This document shows positions 39,101 through 49,443 of a stretch of DNA of 64,000 bases, piece after piece. Position numbers and translations under genes: made by a program. The stretch comes from Lingula anatina (lineage: Eukaryota > Brachiopoda > Lingulata > Lingulida > Lingulidae). The notes under the pieces were generated by a model. That model was given only the letters and a program-made list of their open reading frames with translations. It was not told the DNA's origin and ran no database searches. The DNA is taken from contig NW_019775648.1 in the NCBI RefSeq assembly GCF_001039355.2, forward strand, positions 205,199 to 269,198, read 5' to 3'. The first letter of the stretch is position 1. Each line of letters opens with the position of its first letter.

Positions 39101-42100
39101 GGCAGGGTATTTTGGTCTCTCTCTGATGTAGGGGAGGCAAAAACAACACCCAGTCAGTGTCTATGTGCATAGGTGTAGCCTTTACTTTAGAAGCTGGGCA
39201 GAATATTACGGTCTCTTTCTGCCATAAGGGGAAGCTGTAACGACCTCAGATCAGTCTACTACCCACAGGTAGTCCTTATCTCAGAAGCCTAAAGCTTGGT
39301 ATTATGGCTGGTTATTATGGTCCCTCCCCAGCATTTTCTGAGATGACCAACTGTTGTTGTCTACAATTAAATATAATAGGCCAGTGGGGGGATTTATTGC
39401 TCCAGGTTGTCTCACCTTACTGTAGGGTGAAGCAAGTTTGATTTTATTAAATTATTCAGTGGCAGTGAAACAACCAGCAGATCATTATTCAGGGTGTGTA
39501 GGTCGCCTTCACCATGGAAGTTGGCCTGGGTATAACAGTACATCTGCGCCATACATAAGTTTTTGAGACACGCTTCCATAAAATCATATTTTACCTCCTG
39601 TACCTACATTCCAACTTTCTCTAAAACAGCAAGAATAAGAGACAAGAAACATGTACCCAGATGTACATTATGGTCTTTTTTTTCATAATTAACCACTCAA
39701 AAGACAAGAAAATTTCTGAGGTATCAATATATGCGGTTCTGGCCCTTTGAGGTAATTAAGAATTGCACTACACATAGGCAGTCCCGGTCCATGTCAGGTT
39801 AATGAAACCTCCATAATGGTGATGATGATGATGATGATGCTGTTTTGCATACCAAGCCGACTGTTATCTTGCACCTTGGGCCGCACAGGCAGTGCTCAGG
39901 TAAAGGTATGCTAGGGCAACATCGCTGACTGTTAGATTATTATTAACCTGAAAATAGCCCAATGGCCGACTTATCAAAATCCATGAAAGTCACAAATATT
40001 CAAAAAATTTTATGGTCGAAATTCAAGGGGAAAAAAAAAAAAAAAAAAAAAAAAAAATGATTTTAAGATTGTTTGAGGTTTACAAACTGTTCAAAATTTT
40101 TCACACATTACCATAGGTCATATGGGGTGAATAAGTGTGTCTATGACCTTAATGTCAAATTTTACCACCTGTGGAAAAGATAAAGGTCACTACCCGAAGC
40201 TAGAACTGATGAGAGATAAAACATAAACAGTCTGAGTTGTTGGCTTTGGCCTGTGGCTTTTGTCTACCTAAAGTGGCACCGAGCTATTAAAAAAGGTTTA
40301 ATTTTACAAAGCACTAGCCTGAATGAGCTAGTAGTATTTTTTAGCCTATTTTAATGCAAAGCAAAATGTCAAAAAAATTAATCACCATATTCTCTCTGAA
40401 ATAATTATATTCAGGCTAGTGTTTTTTGGTTTGGCCTAGTACATTTTTAGGCCTTGCTTGCCCCAAGGGTTAGTGGACAGTCTAAAAAGTTTTTAACACA
40501 CACTGTGTATACGTCACAATAAAATTATTTTAAATTTGTTACCCTTTATCAATTACAGCATTACTTTTATCATAATAAAATACCTTTTCATACATTTATT
40601 ATTTCAAAAGGCCGCTTTTCAACTGCTTCTTAATGTTTACTTTCAATCTTTACTCACTTTAAGCAAATTAAGCCACTGAAATTGTCAAAGTTTGATAAAA
40701 GGGTCATAAATGTGAAAGAAATTAGGCAATGGTATATACTGCATGGAAACTTTCCAAAAAGAAATGGAGAAAATGCTGAAAAAAGTGAAAAAAAGCATAA
40801 CTTCCATAAAAATGGCCCGATCATGCTGATTTTCGAACTTGACCTGCATATTTTGAATATTCATCAGATCTGTAAGTTTTAAGCCATAGAAAAAATGATT
40901 TTCCACTTATCTTGTTATCAATAAAAGTGCACGGCGACAGCCTCAGAGACAGTGACAGTGATGACAGACGCAGGTGACGGCTATATGTACAGACACATCT
41001 GTGTCTGTACTAGTACATAAAAAAGGAAGAATCCAATCCCTGTATATTAAACCATCACAATAATAACAGATAATCAGGCAAACCAAAGAAATCCTCTGGT
41101 AATTTCTAAAGCTTATTTACATATCTCGTTCTCATAATCTGTTACCATATTCAAGGTAATACCTCAGCAGTCCACATCACGGCCCTCATGGTTCTTTTAG
41201 GCTCGAGTCCCATCTGACGTATGGTAGATAAGGCCTTAAACAGGAGAAAGTAGGATTTATCCATGTTGCCCAAGTCACTTAAATATATATCTTTCTGTTT
41301 CACTAAACACATTTCCGCAGTCTTATGTAACATATTTCTACAATTTAACAAAACACATCATTGTCTAATCTAACAAATGCAACTGTCACACCTGACACAT
41401 TGCAGCAGTTTTATGAAAACGCTTTCCTGTATCACCTCATACATTCCTCCTGTCTCATGTTACACATTCTGCTCATACCCAACTTATTTTTAACAGTCAC
41501 ATCCAATGTGTTTACTAGCAGAAAATGGCATTTTCTTGATACTGCCCCTACCTGCCATGATATAAAAGCTCCTCCTCCATCATCCATAGCACCTTGGCCA
41601 ACATCCCAGCTGTCTAAATGGCCACTGACCAAAACAACCTTGGTATGTGAAATAATCGGTGAAATAAAAGAAGCATTATATTTCATATTTAGGTTTAACA
41701 TCTGGCAATATTTGAAAGAAATTGGGATGATTGCCCATTAAAATTTGCACGTTTCTTCGCACCTTTGTATTTCAACTAACTGTACATCTATTGAACACTG
41801 AATGGATTTTTTATATTAGTGACACTGTTATCAATATAATCATTATCATCAGCATTAGTCTTATTCATTTTTATGATTCCTTAGAAAACAGGAATGTTTT
41901 CACTATACAAAAGTACCATACCATAGGTACTCAAGGAATTGATGACTATTCTTTCGATTTTTCTTTACATTGTCAGAAAAAAGAGGGTATATGTATTATC
42001 ATATTATAGTGCATACCTGTTCTGGGTATTTTGATCCTACAATTTCTGCCACAGTATTTCTGGACTTCACAGGGGTAAGGTTTTTGGCATCCATTTGCAA

Positions 42101-43229
42101 ATGAACAACAATTTTTGTGCCTAAGGAAGAAATTATATATATATATATGTAATTTTTTTTCCTCTAACCACACTATGGTTGTGTTTAGAATAGAAGTGAT
42201 GTTGTTCATGTTTCTTTGAAAGGGGGTGTGCCAGATAATTAAACTAATTATACTGACTGCAATTAAGAATTTAGCCAAGAACCCCTGTGATCATTACCCC
42301 CCCCCCCCCCCCCCCCAATGGGACCCTCACTCACGTCACTTCTACAACATCACTCTCACAAAGTCACGTCTTCCAAACTCATGCCACATGATTTACACCT
42401 ACAAGTATCACACTGTCCACAGTTATCACTACTTGCATTCTAACACAGTTCAATGTCGTTACACACCAACCACACAGTACACTTACCTCTGTCTGCCATC
42501 CTGTTCATCATCTCTGCGTCCTCTATAGTTATACATGCAGTTGGTATTCGTTTAGTTGTGTTACTATAGTCCTGAAGCAATGGAAAGTTGACAGCAATCT
42601 ATACTCACAATTATTGTGTAAAAGCATTTGTATCCAGTACATGTATTACTAAATGCATTTCCCTGATTGTCAATTATGGGTAAGGTTCAGGTATGGCTGA
42701 TCTATTTTTAATGCCTACTGTACATTATCAAAATCTGAGACATAACAGTGTAATTCCATTCTTCATATGGACATTACAACACATACTCACTAATTGTAAT
42801 AATTATACAGGGATGAAGTTGGATGCATCTGTTTTCACCATCCCATAATAAAAAAGATCAGCAAAAACAATTAGTTTGTTAAAAACATGGAGATGACAAG
42901 AAGAATCCCTTGTTCAAGTAATGGGTATAGTAACCACACAACAACTACCAAGTATCTTTATCAATAAGTGCGTATGTGTGTAGGTGTGTGTGTGTGTGTG
43001 TGATACTTAAAACACCAGGTGTGGCCATGCACACTCACCTGCCAGCCAGTGTGTGGGCTGTTGATAGAAAAGGGAGCAACAGATCTTATCAGTGCTGCTA
43101 TACCTCCAACCTTAGCTGCATTATCAGCCCCAAAGTCTCTGTAAGCAACTGAAGTACCATAGTCTACCCACTGCTGGTTGTACACTATTATCTTGCCCTT
43201 TGCCTATAATAACACAAATATCAGCACCA

Positions 43230-43287
<58 letters not shown>

Positions 43288-45838
43288 TATATACATCTGT
43301 TTATATTAGTATGACTATGTATAATGTTTTTACCAACATGTTAAAAGGTCAATATGATCTACTAATTTTGCTTTCAGTTTACTTTTTTTTTAATTTCTGA
43401 TTTGCTCTTTATTTCAAATTCAGTACAAGGTTGCCAGCTAAACTATCATGTACCCAATATTGTGCATTTTCTTTTTATATCTATTTGACAACAAAAAACT
43501 TTACCTCATCAGCTCTCTTCTTGAGTTCATCAAATGATTTCACAACTAAAACTTCAGCTTGTATTCCACCAGAGGGAGTACCAACAGACGAGCCTAATCC
43601 CAACATTGCCATTTTGTGTACTCTTGGGAGGAGCATAGTGGCAGACTCATTTCCTCTCACCCAATGTGGCACCAATAAAAAGAAATAAAAAAACTGGTAC
43701 ATGTAACCATCAATAAAAAACAGCAACATGCATGAGCAATGTATCTACTATTACCACATAATATTGTTTAATGGCGAATTGTTTTATAACCTTTTAATAT
43801 CTTTGCCCATTCATATTGATTTGTTACAATACTAAAACTATACACTACACTGGTTTAAACAGAACTACTAACATTTTAGTGCAGAAATAGATAATGGCAT
43901 ATATGTGTTTTATGACTACATATGCTTCAAAGCTTGTCACACTTTATATGGACTACATTGTTACCAGGGCCAGATTGAAGCCGTCTTCTGGGTCTTCCAG
44001 AAGACGGTCAGATTTCCAAGTTTACATTGACGAGTAACTAATTTTTTTCTGTCCGAAGACCGTCAAAAATGGAGGATGGTCCAACAAAGATCATTTGGAA
44101 AACTGTCAGAAAATATCTCTGGATCCGCCCCTGGTTACAATATACTCTTATTTCACACATATGTTTTAATACAAGTATTGATCTTACCATGACATCTTCT
44201 CCGTGAACATTCTGAAGACCATCCTTCTTTAACTGCTGTAGCATGTAGTCTGCAATTGCAAGGATAATATATGGCTCTGATCACAACAGAGTTGATCCGC
44301 AGACTAAATGAGCCGTGGATCAAATATGGGGCACACTTGAAAGTATGCCACATAATCCCCTAATAGATTTTCCACCCCCCACACAGGCCCTCCCTGCAGG
44401 GGCAATTTAACTGAGGCAAGCTTTCCAGTGGTTATTTCTTAGCATTTCTTATTTCTTATTCATTTTTCATGACACCTAGTATGTCATGGGCAATCAGCAT
44501 TTGCACAAATATAGAGTGAAATTTTAATAAAAACTTCGGAATACTTTCATTATTATATAAAAAAGAGTTTATACCTATAGCATTTTCTAAATTCTGGGAT
44601 CCTGCAATCCTATTACCAAATTTATCTGTAAAAGTAGCCAGTCTGTTATAGGTTTGTCCTTTTCCTTTGCCATTGACAGTGAAATCAATTATCTGTTGAG
44701 CAACATCTGCAAAAAAAGTGAAAATGTTAGGTTTTATCAGTAAAATTCAATAGGATGTTGTTAGCTAGGGAGAACAGACAATACTAGTATATGTGTGAAT
44801 GGATTCAGTAGTTTTGTGGCTGATTACATGACTTAGATATTCCAAATAACATAGAATAAAAAAAATAAAGCATTGATATTCATAAATTAGAAAGGCATTT
44901 GAGATGGCAAATTAATTGGTTTACTTTTTTGTTGCCCAATGTTGACCACATCTTCCTCACTCATTTAAATTAAAGAACTGTATCCAAATGCCCTTTTTTC
45001 AAATCACTTCATGAACAATAGCAGTCCCCGCTGTAATTTTTCCCAGTTATCTGCAAATTTTACGCCTAAATACTAGTGCTTATCTAATTAATAACATACT
45101 TCTGTTATTTCACAGGTATACTATAATAATGGTTGTCCATGACAAAACTTGCTCTATTTTGAAACAAAAATTCCCTTGAAAAAAGACCTTGAAATGTCTC
45201 ATCTTCTCAATATGCGATCAGAAAATAAATCATTCAGATGAATCTACTTGAACCAATGTGTCCTGATTTAATTTCCTATTTATGTAAAAATTATGATAAG
45301 AGTTCAAAACCACTAGGTGTATAAAGTGAAAGTTATATTCCATTAAGCCAAAATATAACAACTGTCAAGACAACCTGCTACATTATTCTTTATGCTAATT
45401 CCAACATGGCAATTTGATGGTAATGACGTATATACCTGTATTTATGACATATTATTAAGCAAGCACCTTGGTATTTTTCCACTTCCTTGAGGACCCTGGA
45501 TGTTTTCTTCCCCCAGGCTGCAGAATCTACAGGGTGAGAACTGACTAAAACTGAAGAGAAATAAAATTAATTCTTAAACCAACCATGAAATTTTTAAATC
45601 AATTTGAAATGGCAAGGGTATAGTGTAGAGGTAAGTTTCAAGTTATCTCTGAAGCTCAGGGTGCAGAACAGATCCGCCCGTGCAGTTCGGACAAATCTGT
45701 ACAGCGATTTATTGTACACATTACAATGAATCATCAGTCTTGTAAGCAGTTCAACGCGGTTACGCCATAATTTTAAAGTATTCAATTGTTCATACCTCTG
45801 AAATACGCAATCAAAAAGAAATATTTGTAAAAAGCCAT
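33137..45838 (-). CDS. CPQ: CPQ, carboxypeptidase Q (secreted M28 metallopeptidase)
   Basis: Fourteen minus-strand exons: 45838-45796, 45550-45467, 44706-44575, 44249-44188, 43693-43505, 43203-43039, 42571-42487, 42120-42017, 41638-41552, 41234-41163, 35696-35652, 34507-34432, 34013-33783, 33243-33137. Phases agree, 493 aa (human 472). A short first exon gives a signal-like start (MAFYKYFFLIAYFR). Zinc and catalytic motifs are all present: SGHLDSWDVG, GAMDDGGGAF, MWTAE joined to EEGV, MESDLG, and FFFHHSNGDT. CPQ is a dipeptidase of secretory pathway and lysosome that releases amino acids from peptides. Exon 5 has an odd acceptor: the homologous reading begins at VPHWVRG (43672), where no AG precedes, and the first usable AG adds seven residues FFYFFLL. 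The 5.5-kb intron between the tenth and eleventh exons contains the UGT gene. Confidence 0.9.
35860..36160 (+). pseudogene. Tandemly repeated Tc1/mariner transposase fragment
   Basis: Two adjacent copies encode the same piece of a Tc1-type DDE transposase core: QSVMVWAGINSNFQ then HGHNVMVWAGMSGNYQKELM, each followed by VIAV...GN. The second continues past a stop into RYRDKVL, as in the family motif GNLxxQRYRDxVL. No complete transposase or terminal repeats are seen, so this is a fossil inside a CPQ intron. Confidence 0.7.
36586..36731 (-). pseudogene. Decayed 3' fragment of a UGT gene
   Basis: Minus-strand translation gives about 45 residues closely matching the C-terminus of the neighbouring UGT: LLDVIAHKVAVSCLL, then LWKLKRSTLKYL, a stop, HVKSKMA and a stop. 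The intact gene reads LLDVIAYKVAVGCLR at the same place. It lies 70 bp beyond the UGT stop on the same strand, so it is the remnant of a tandem duplicate that lost nearly all of its coding region. Confidence 0.85.
36801..38420 (-). CDS. Intronless UDP-glycosyltransferase (UGT), membrane-anchored
   Basis: A single-exon frame of 539 aa. The first ATG is at 38420; the ATG at 38372 (residue 17) starts a better signal peptide, MLAFYLLWLPILANVSEGAK. The N-terminal acceptor half has FTHIFNSRTLNM with the likely catalytic His and FFFDTLN with the partner Asp. The donor half carries the UGT signature: WFPQNDLLAHP, FITHCGVSSMWE, HAVPVVAVPLFWDQ. A transmembrane helix follows near residues 500-520, ending with a KYKTA dilysine-type ER retrieval signal. 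These enzymes conjugate sugar from UDP-sugar to small lipophilic molecules in the ER lumen. The acceptor cannot be told from sequence. The gene sits in a CPQ intron in the same orientation and has a decayed tandem copy beside it. Intronless form suggests either an intron-poor UGT lineage or retroposition. Confidence 0.93.
   Translation of the reverse strand: MYCLIRGSLLSKTTFKMLAFYLLWLPILANVSEGAKILVFPFTHIFNSRTLNMEKIAILLRDRGHEVTMLVADHYKPKLDLHDVKLIRFHIDETEFNKGGVMDLQTAFEIIDRDPFLALKQLEDLDDLLCHELFSDIDTLMQFRNSNFSLFFFDTLNIAAGALLNEYLKVPSVGYWNHGFWNFWNIFHQPMFYSFIPNIPTGLSDHMDFWERLHNYEVEQSIKSWLDDKMDYAEGLRLKYLPEENIPHMKHAYERVSLMIAANVHFALDYPRPVMPHVKPISGLLWTPAKPLPKFFNDIVTTATHGVILLSFGTIVPHLEEEKAEVFARVFAKLPQKVIWRHDGKAPKSLGNNTYLVKWFPQNDLLAHPATKLFITHCGVSSMWETLYHAVPVVAVPLFWDQRQHARKLTDRVQVGVPLDYLTLTETKLENVIGKVLNKKSYKENAKKISLILRDTPMSGREELLFWLNYTMRHNGPLHFHSQAAYSLNWYQYFLLDVIAYKVAVGCLRITGYILLAIVLWKLMRCIKKYFQQVKYKTA
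39095..39345 (+). repeat. Imperfect tandem repeat, about 90-bp unit, three copies
   Basis: The phrase GAAGCTGGGCAG followed by TATTnnGGTCTCTnTCTG recurs at about 39,097, 39,190 and, more weakly, 39,295. It lies in the large CPQ intron, with no coding character. Confidence 0.55.
43234..43285 (+). repeat. (CA)n microsatellite in a CPQ intron
   Basis: About 26 CA units start some 30 bp upstream (minus strand) of CPQ exon 6. Other CA, GAT, poly-A, poly-C and poly-G tracts occur at 3,209-3,243, 39,819-39,839, 40,029-40,057, 36,380-36,392 and 42,298-42,317. Confidence 0.9.
43965..44133. mobile_element. Short non-autonomous DNA transposon (MITE-like) with 5-bp target duplication
   Basis: The element begins CAGGGCCAG and ends GGATCCGCCCCTG, whose reverse complement begins CAGGGGCGG, so its ends are imperfect inverted repeats. 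GTTAC flanks it directly on both sides (43960-43964, 44134-44138). Inside is a strong hairpin around CCGTCTTCTGG / CCAGAAGACGG. It is 169 bp, non-coding, in the CPQ intron 54 bp from exon 4. Confidence 0.65.
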
Positions 45839-46200
45839 CGAGGAGCAAACATCCAATAAGCCTCGTTGACGGGGTAAATAACCGGATCGAGATTGCAGAG
45901 TGGAACAGCTCTACCGGTGCATGAGACAAACCCTGGCAAATAAAAAAAAGTTCTTCTGACCATTTGGTATCATTTGTACCATTTATCATCATTAAACTAT
46001 GTGTGATGGTTAAATCAGAATTTTCACAATAGAAAAAATGTGTAAATGACATCCAATCCATGTTGTCATGCCAGATTTTGGGAATTTCCCCGCTGAATGA
46101 CGTAATACAGGTCTCGGGTGTCTAATATATAAGTGAAAAAGGGGAAGGGGGTGGTGTCTTGCAAAGCACTGCGTGGGTAACAATTATGCAATATCACAAA
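45839..46200. promoter_or_regulatory. Presumed CPQ promoter region
   Basis: Sequence immediately upstream of the CPQ start (minus strand) up to the 5' end of the retrotransposon. I see no clear TATA box. The retrotransposon inserted within about 400 bp of the CPQ start codon. Confidence 0.35.
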
Positions 46201-46428
46201 TTTTTTTTTTTTTTCAAGATGGCCGACTGATCTGAGAGGATGCAAAGAGCTCTCTAAAAGTTATACCAAAATACCTATACCAGCTACTAATATGCAACTG
46301 AATCAAGGTGAAGATTGTTTTTAAATTCAAAGGCATACCACTGGATCAAACATTTAAGGCAAAGCTTATGTGAAAAGACTAAATTCTGGAAAAGACTTTC
46401 AAGGAGCAAACAGACAGTCTCAACAAAG

Positions 46429-48672
46429 ATGGAGGACAATCACTACACTAAGCTAGGAGTGAAGCCTAATGCTACTGCTGAAGAGATAAGGGATGCATTC
46501 ACCTCAAAGGCAAGTAACCTGAATGAGTTCAATGGAAATACTCAAATCTTACTACAAGAATATAGTGAAGCTTACCACAAACTGATTAATCCAAAATCCA
46601 GACTAGTATATGACCAGGAAAATAGGATTGAATCAGATTATGACTATCAAGACGAGTACTATGGTCCTAATATTGTCTCCACAACCCACAATGCCCAATG
46701 TGCCATAGTTGGAATCAGTACTGTGCCCTTAGTGAAAAAGTGGTTTGAAGCTTGCAAATCATACCACAAACAAGCCACGGAAGATGTTGTCAATTCAGGA
46801 TCAGGCTCACAACTCAAATTTCCCTATATCGGCTCTATGGGATCTAAACTAGGACATGTTTCTCTAACTTTCTACAGTACAGCCAAATCCAAGAAAATAC
46901 ATATCCAAGGAGCAGCTTATATGCTTTGGCTCGCAAATGACTATCCAAAAATTGCAATGCTCATATCAACACCCAAAAAGATCCAGCCAGCAGTGGCAGC
47001 CAGCCAGACAGTAGTGCAAACTGAAATCACAGAAATTACCAGTAAATCAGCAGAAGAATTTGATACAGCAATACTAGATAACAGTCAAACTGAGCTTAAA
47101 AAACCAACAAAGCCTCGCCATTCCTCAACTCCCAAAGGATTCAAAACAGGCAAACTTTATTCTAGTCCCAAAAACATGAAATCAGAGAGAGAAATTTGCA
47201 AAATACAAGAAACTCTTCAAACAATTGAAAACCAGTACTCAGTATTAATGCTTAAAACTGCAGATAAAGAGAGACAGGATACAAAGAATAGCAATGAAAA
47301 GTTACAAGCCATAGAGGAGCAGCTTACTGGGCTAACTACAGTCAATGCAGAGCAATACAAAGACTTGAAAGACACCCTGACCCGCTTAACAGCCCAATTA
47401 ACAACATTATCAGATCAAGTGGGGAAGCTTGGCTGCCAGCTTACTGCAAAACAAACAACAAGTGTGAATGAAGGGACCCAATGTGCCTTTATTCCCACCA
47501 TCACTGCAACATCAGATACTGGAACTCAGTGTGATATACCTCCTCCCCAATCACCAACAACAAACTGTGGAGTACAATGCATCATAGATGTGACAGATAA
47601 TTGCACCTCGCCACAAGCACCTGCAGAGATGCCTCTCCCAAACAATGGACCAGGTAACAAGGAGTCACAGATATCAGAAACTACAGGTAACCTATTGATG
47701 AAGCCCACCCCTCTACCTGTGCTAACCAGCATCAAACTAAATCACGTAGAGACCAGCAACATGACATGTTCACCTGTGTCCACGATACAGGTGGGAGAAG
47801 AGGATCCCCTACCATCCTCTACTAACACCATACCCTCTAGTGGAGCTGCACAAAACAAATCTTTCCCACCCAAGGGTAAAGTAACTGAGACTTTGGATGT
47901 ACAACCTCAAATCACCACAACCCCCACAAACAGTGATGGCACTAGTATCCAACACCCTTTGAACACTGAAAAAGGCCCTGGACATACAAGATGGAATATT
48001 AAAATCAACACAGGACCCCTTGATAATGCAATAGTATCTAGCTCAATTGGAAAGGGACTCAATGCTAACAAAATTTTCCCTGGGACCAATAGCCATTGTT
48101 TTGCTTTGAGTGGTGGACAAATATCAGATGCAAAGGCAGTGATCGAGGAGAGCAACTGGGGCAGTCCAAAAACCATTTCTCTTATAATTGGATCAAACAA
48201 CATCCAAAAACAACAACCACGTGAAACTTGTGACGAATTGAAGAGCTTGATTACAAGTGTTAAGCAGAAATATCCTGACACTGAAATTATAGTCAGCAAC
48301 ATACTACCTCGGTGGGGTAACTGGTCATTCAACAAAAAAGCTCAGGAAACAAACACTCTCACCCAAAGATATTGTCAATCATTGGAAAATGTTACCTACA
48401 TCCAGAACACTGACATCACTGACAAGCGGTGGCTATTTAGCCATGATGGAATTCACCTGAACTTTAAAGGGACAATATCGCTTGCTCGCAACATCAAACA
48501 AGCTGCCAGACACACACCTCGCCGTACCTTTCCTGCCCATCATGTACACCAACATCGGCGTAACAATGACATTCATCAGCCACAGCCAGTGCCACAGAAG
48601 GATAGCAATATTGGTAACGAACTTAAAATGCTGAGAGACTGCTTAATCAAACTAGAGCATAAGCTAAGGTAA
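46429..48672 (+). CDS. Retrotransposon ORF1: degenerate J-like domain + coiled coil + SGNH-hydrolase-like domain
   Basis: 747 aa from an ATG in good context (AAAGATGG); no stops. Residues 4-63 read like a DnaJ J domain (YTKLGVKPNATAEEIRDAF, then EAYHKLINPKSRLVYDQE), but the HPD tripeptide is absent: SNLNEF lies in the loop. Residues 82-178 form a compact unnamed module (VKKWFEACKSY, KIHIQGAAYMLWLANDYP). About 255-345 is predicted coiled coil by heptad pattern. Residues 380-515 are Pro/Thr/Ser-rich. Residues 522-690 match an SGNH hydrolase in order: Ser block VSSSIGKGL (~535), Gly in SGGQISD, Asn block IIGSNN (~586), and DGIHLNFKG (~672). The tail is basic. ORF1 products bind the element's RNA and form the particle needed for retrotransposition. 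I infer the coiled coil trimerises the protein and the SGNH part may act on lipid or membrane. It could be a host gene fusion, but the following ORF2 argues for an element. Confidence 0.8.
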   Translation: MEDNHYTKLGVKPNATAEEIRDAFTSKASNLNEFNGNTQILLQEYSEAYHKLINPKSRLVYDQENRIESDYDYQDEYYGPNIVSTTHNAQCAIVGISTVPLVKKWFEACKSYHKQATEDVVNSGSGSQLKFPYIGSMGSKLGHVSLTFYSTAKSKKIHIQGAAYMLWLANDYPKIAMLISTPKKIQPAVAASQTVVQTEITEITSKSAEEFDTAILDNSQTELKKPTKPRHSSTPKGFKTGKLYSSPKNMKSEREICKIQETLQTIENQYSVLMLKTADKERQDTKNSNEKLQAIEEQLTGLTTVNAEQYKDLKDTLTRLTAQLTTLSDQVGKLGCQLTAKQTTSVNEGTQCAFIPTITATSDTGTQCDIPPPQSPTTNCGVQCIIDVTDNCTSPQAPAEMPLPNNGPGNKESQISETTGNLLMKPTPLPVLTSIKLNHVETSNMTCSPVSTIQVGEEDPLPSSTNTIPSSGAAQNKSFPPKGKVTETLDVQPQITTTPTNSDGTSIQHPLNTEKGPGHTRWNIKINTGPLDNAIVSSSIGKGLNANKIFPGTNSHCFALSGGQISDAKAVIEESNWGSPKTISLIIGSNNIQKQQPRETCDELKSLITSVKQKYPDTEIIVSNILPRWGNWSFNKKAQETNTLTQRYCQSLENVTYIQNTDITDKRWLFSHDGIHLNFKGTISLARNIKQAARHTPRRTFPAHHVHQHRRNNDIHQPQPVPQKDSNIGNELKMLRDCLIKLEHKLR

Positions 48673-49216
48673 TTCTTTTCCAAAGCTAGTTATATGATCA
48701 CTCACAAGTACAGTAAAGAACTACAAATATCCAGTGGATGCCATATGTAAGTAATAGTCATTATTAGTATTCATTACTTTGAAAGAAAGACTAATAGTCA
48801 CAACCTATAAAATGAAAGAGTTATAAGTTATTGCAAACATTCTCACTATAGCTTACTACTTATATTCTAAATATACACACAATGGTTATGTTTACTAATT
48901 ACTTTCCTACTGAAAATAATATAAGGAAAGTGTCTGTAAAAATCACTACATATAATCCATAAGTCAGATGAGGATGTATTGATTTTAATTAAGATGAAGC
49001 TGAACTTTTTTTTTTTAAATTGAAAGCTTTAAGTGACCAACTAAATGCTTTAAGTAAATACTGAAAACTACTACTAGTAAGTGAATATCAACAAAAAGAA
49101 AAAGAAGATTTTCTCCCTGATTAATTACTAGTATAACACTGAGTAAGTTCATTGAAGTAGTGTGGATAGGTCTTTTTGTATGTTTTTTAAAGAGATATCA
49201 ATAATTACAGAGAAAC
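48673..49216 (+). other. Spacer between retrotransposon ORF1 and ORF2
   Basis: AT-rich, no open frame of note. 544 bp is long for an inter-ORF spacer in this kind of element and may hold an insertion or a translation-reinitiation region. Confidence 0.4.
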
Positions 49217-49443
49217 ATGTTACGCATCGGTATGAGAAATATTAGAGGATTAGCAAAGAAACTTACTGATGAAAACTTTGTTGAGATGGTCGAAAATTTT
49301 GATATATTCATATGTGTAGAAACTTTTAGCACCCTGAGATCAAAAATGGTCCTACCTAGTGGAACACATGGCCACTTCTACAAAATAAAAACAAAAAAGA
49401 AAACAAAAGGACGCCCATCCGGCGGTATAGTCATAGTCAAATG
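49217..49443 (+). pseudogene. Retrotransposon ORF2, N-terminal endonuclease fragment
   Basis: The frame starts MLRIGMRNIRGLAKKL (Asn of the metal/DNA site), then FDIFICVETF (catalytic Glu) and GRPSGGIVIV, the normal opening of an APE-type endonuclease. After about residue 75 homology stops, although the frame stays open to 49534. The catalytic Asp and His of the domain's second half are missing here. Confidence 0.75.

Larger units (their letters stand above)
46205..49443 (+). mobile_element. Non-LTR retrotransposon, 5' part (5' UTR, ORF1, start of ORF2)
   Basis: From a T-run at 46,200, with AAGATGGCCGA just inside (a start-like sequence common to LINE 5' UTRs), runs an intact ORF1 (46429-48672), a 544-bp AT-rich spacer, and an ORF2 that opens with an apurinic-type endonuclease and loses homology after GGIVIVK at about 49,440. 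The RT segment at 57,830-60,654 is on the same strand and could be the rest of the element. The clade is not certain. An SGNH/esterase domain in ORF1 is known from CR1/L2-type elements, and the RT style agrees with that broad group. Confidence 0.75.

Noticed and set aside
46315-46428. 38-codon upstream extension of retrotransposon ORF1
   Set aside because: It has no ATG at its start (TTG). The ATG at 46429 is in good context and directly precedes the J-like domain.
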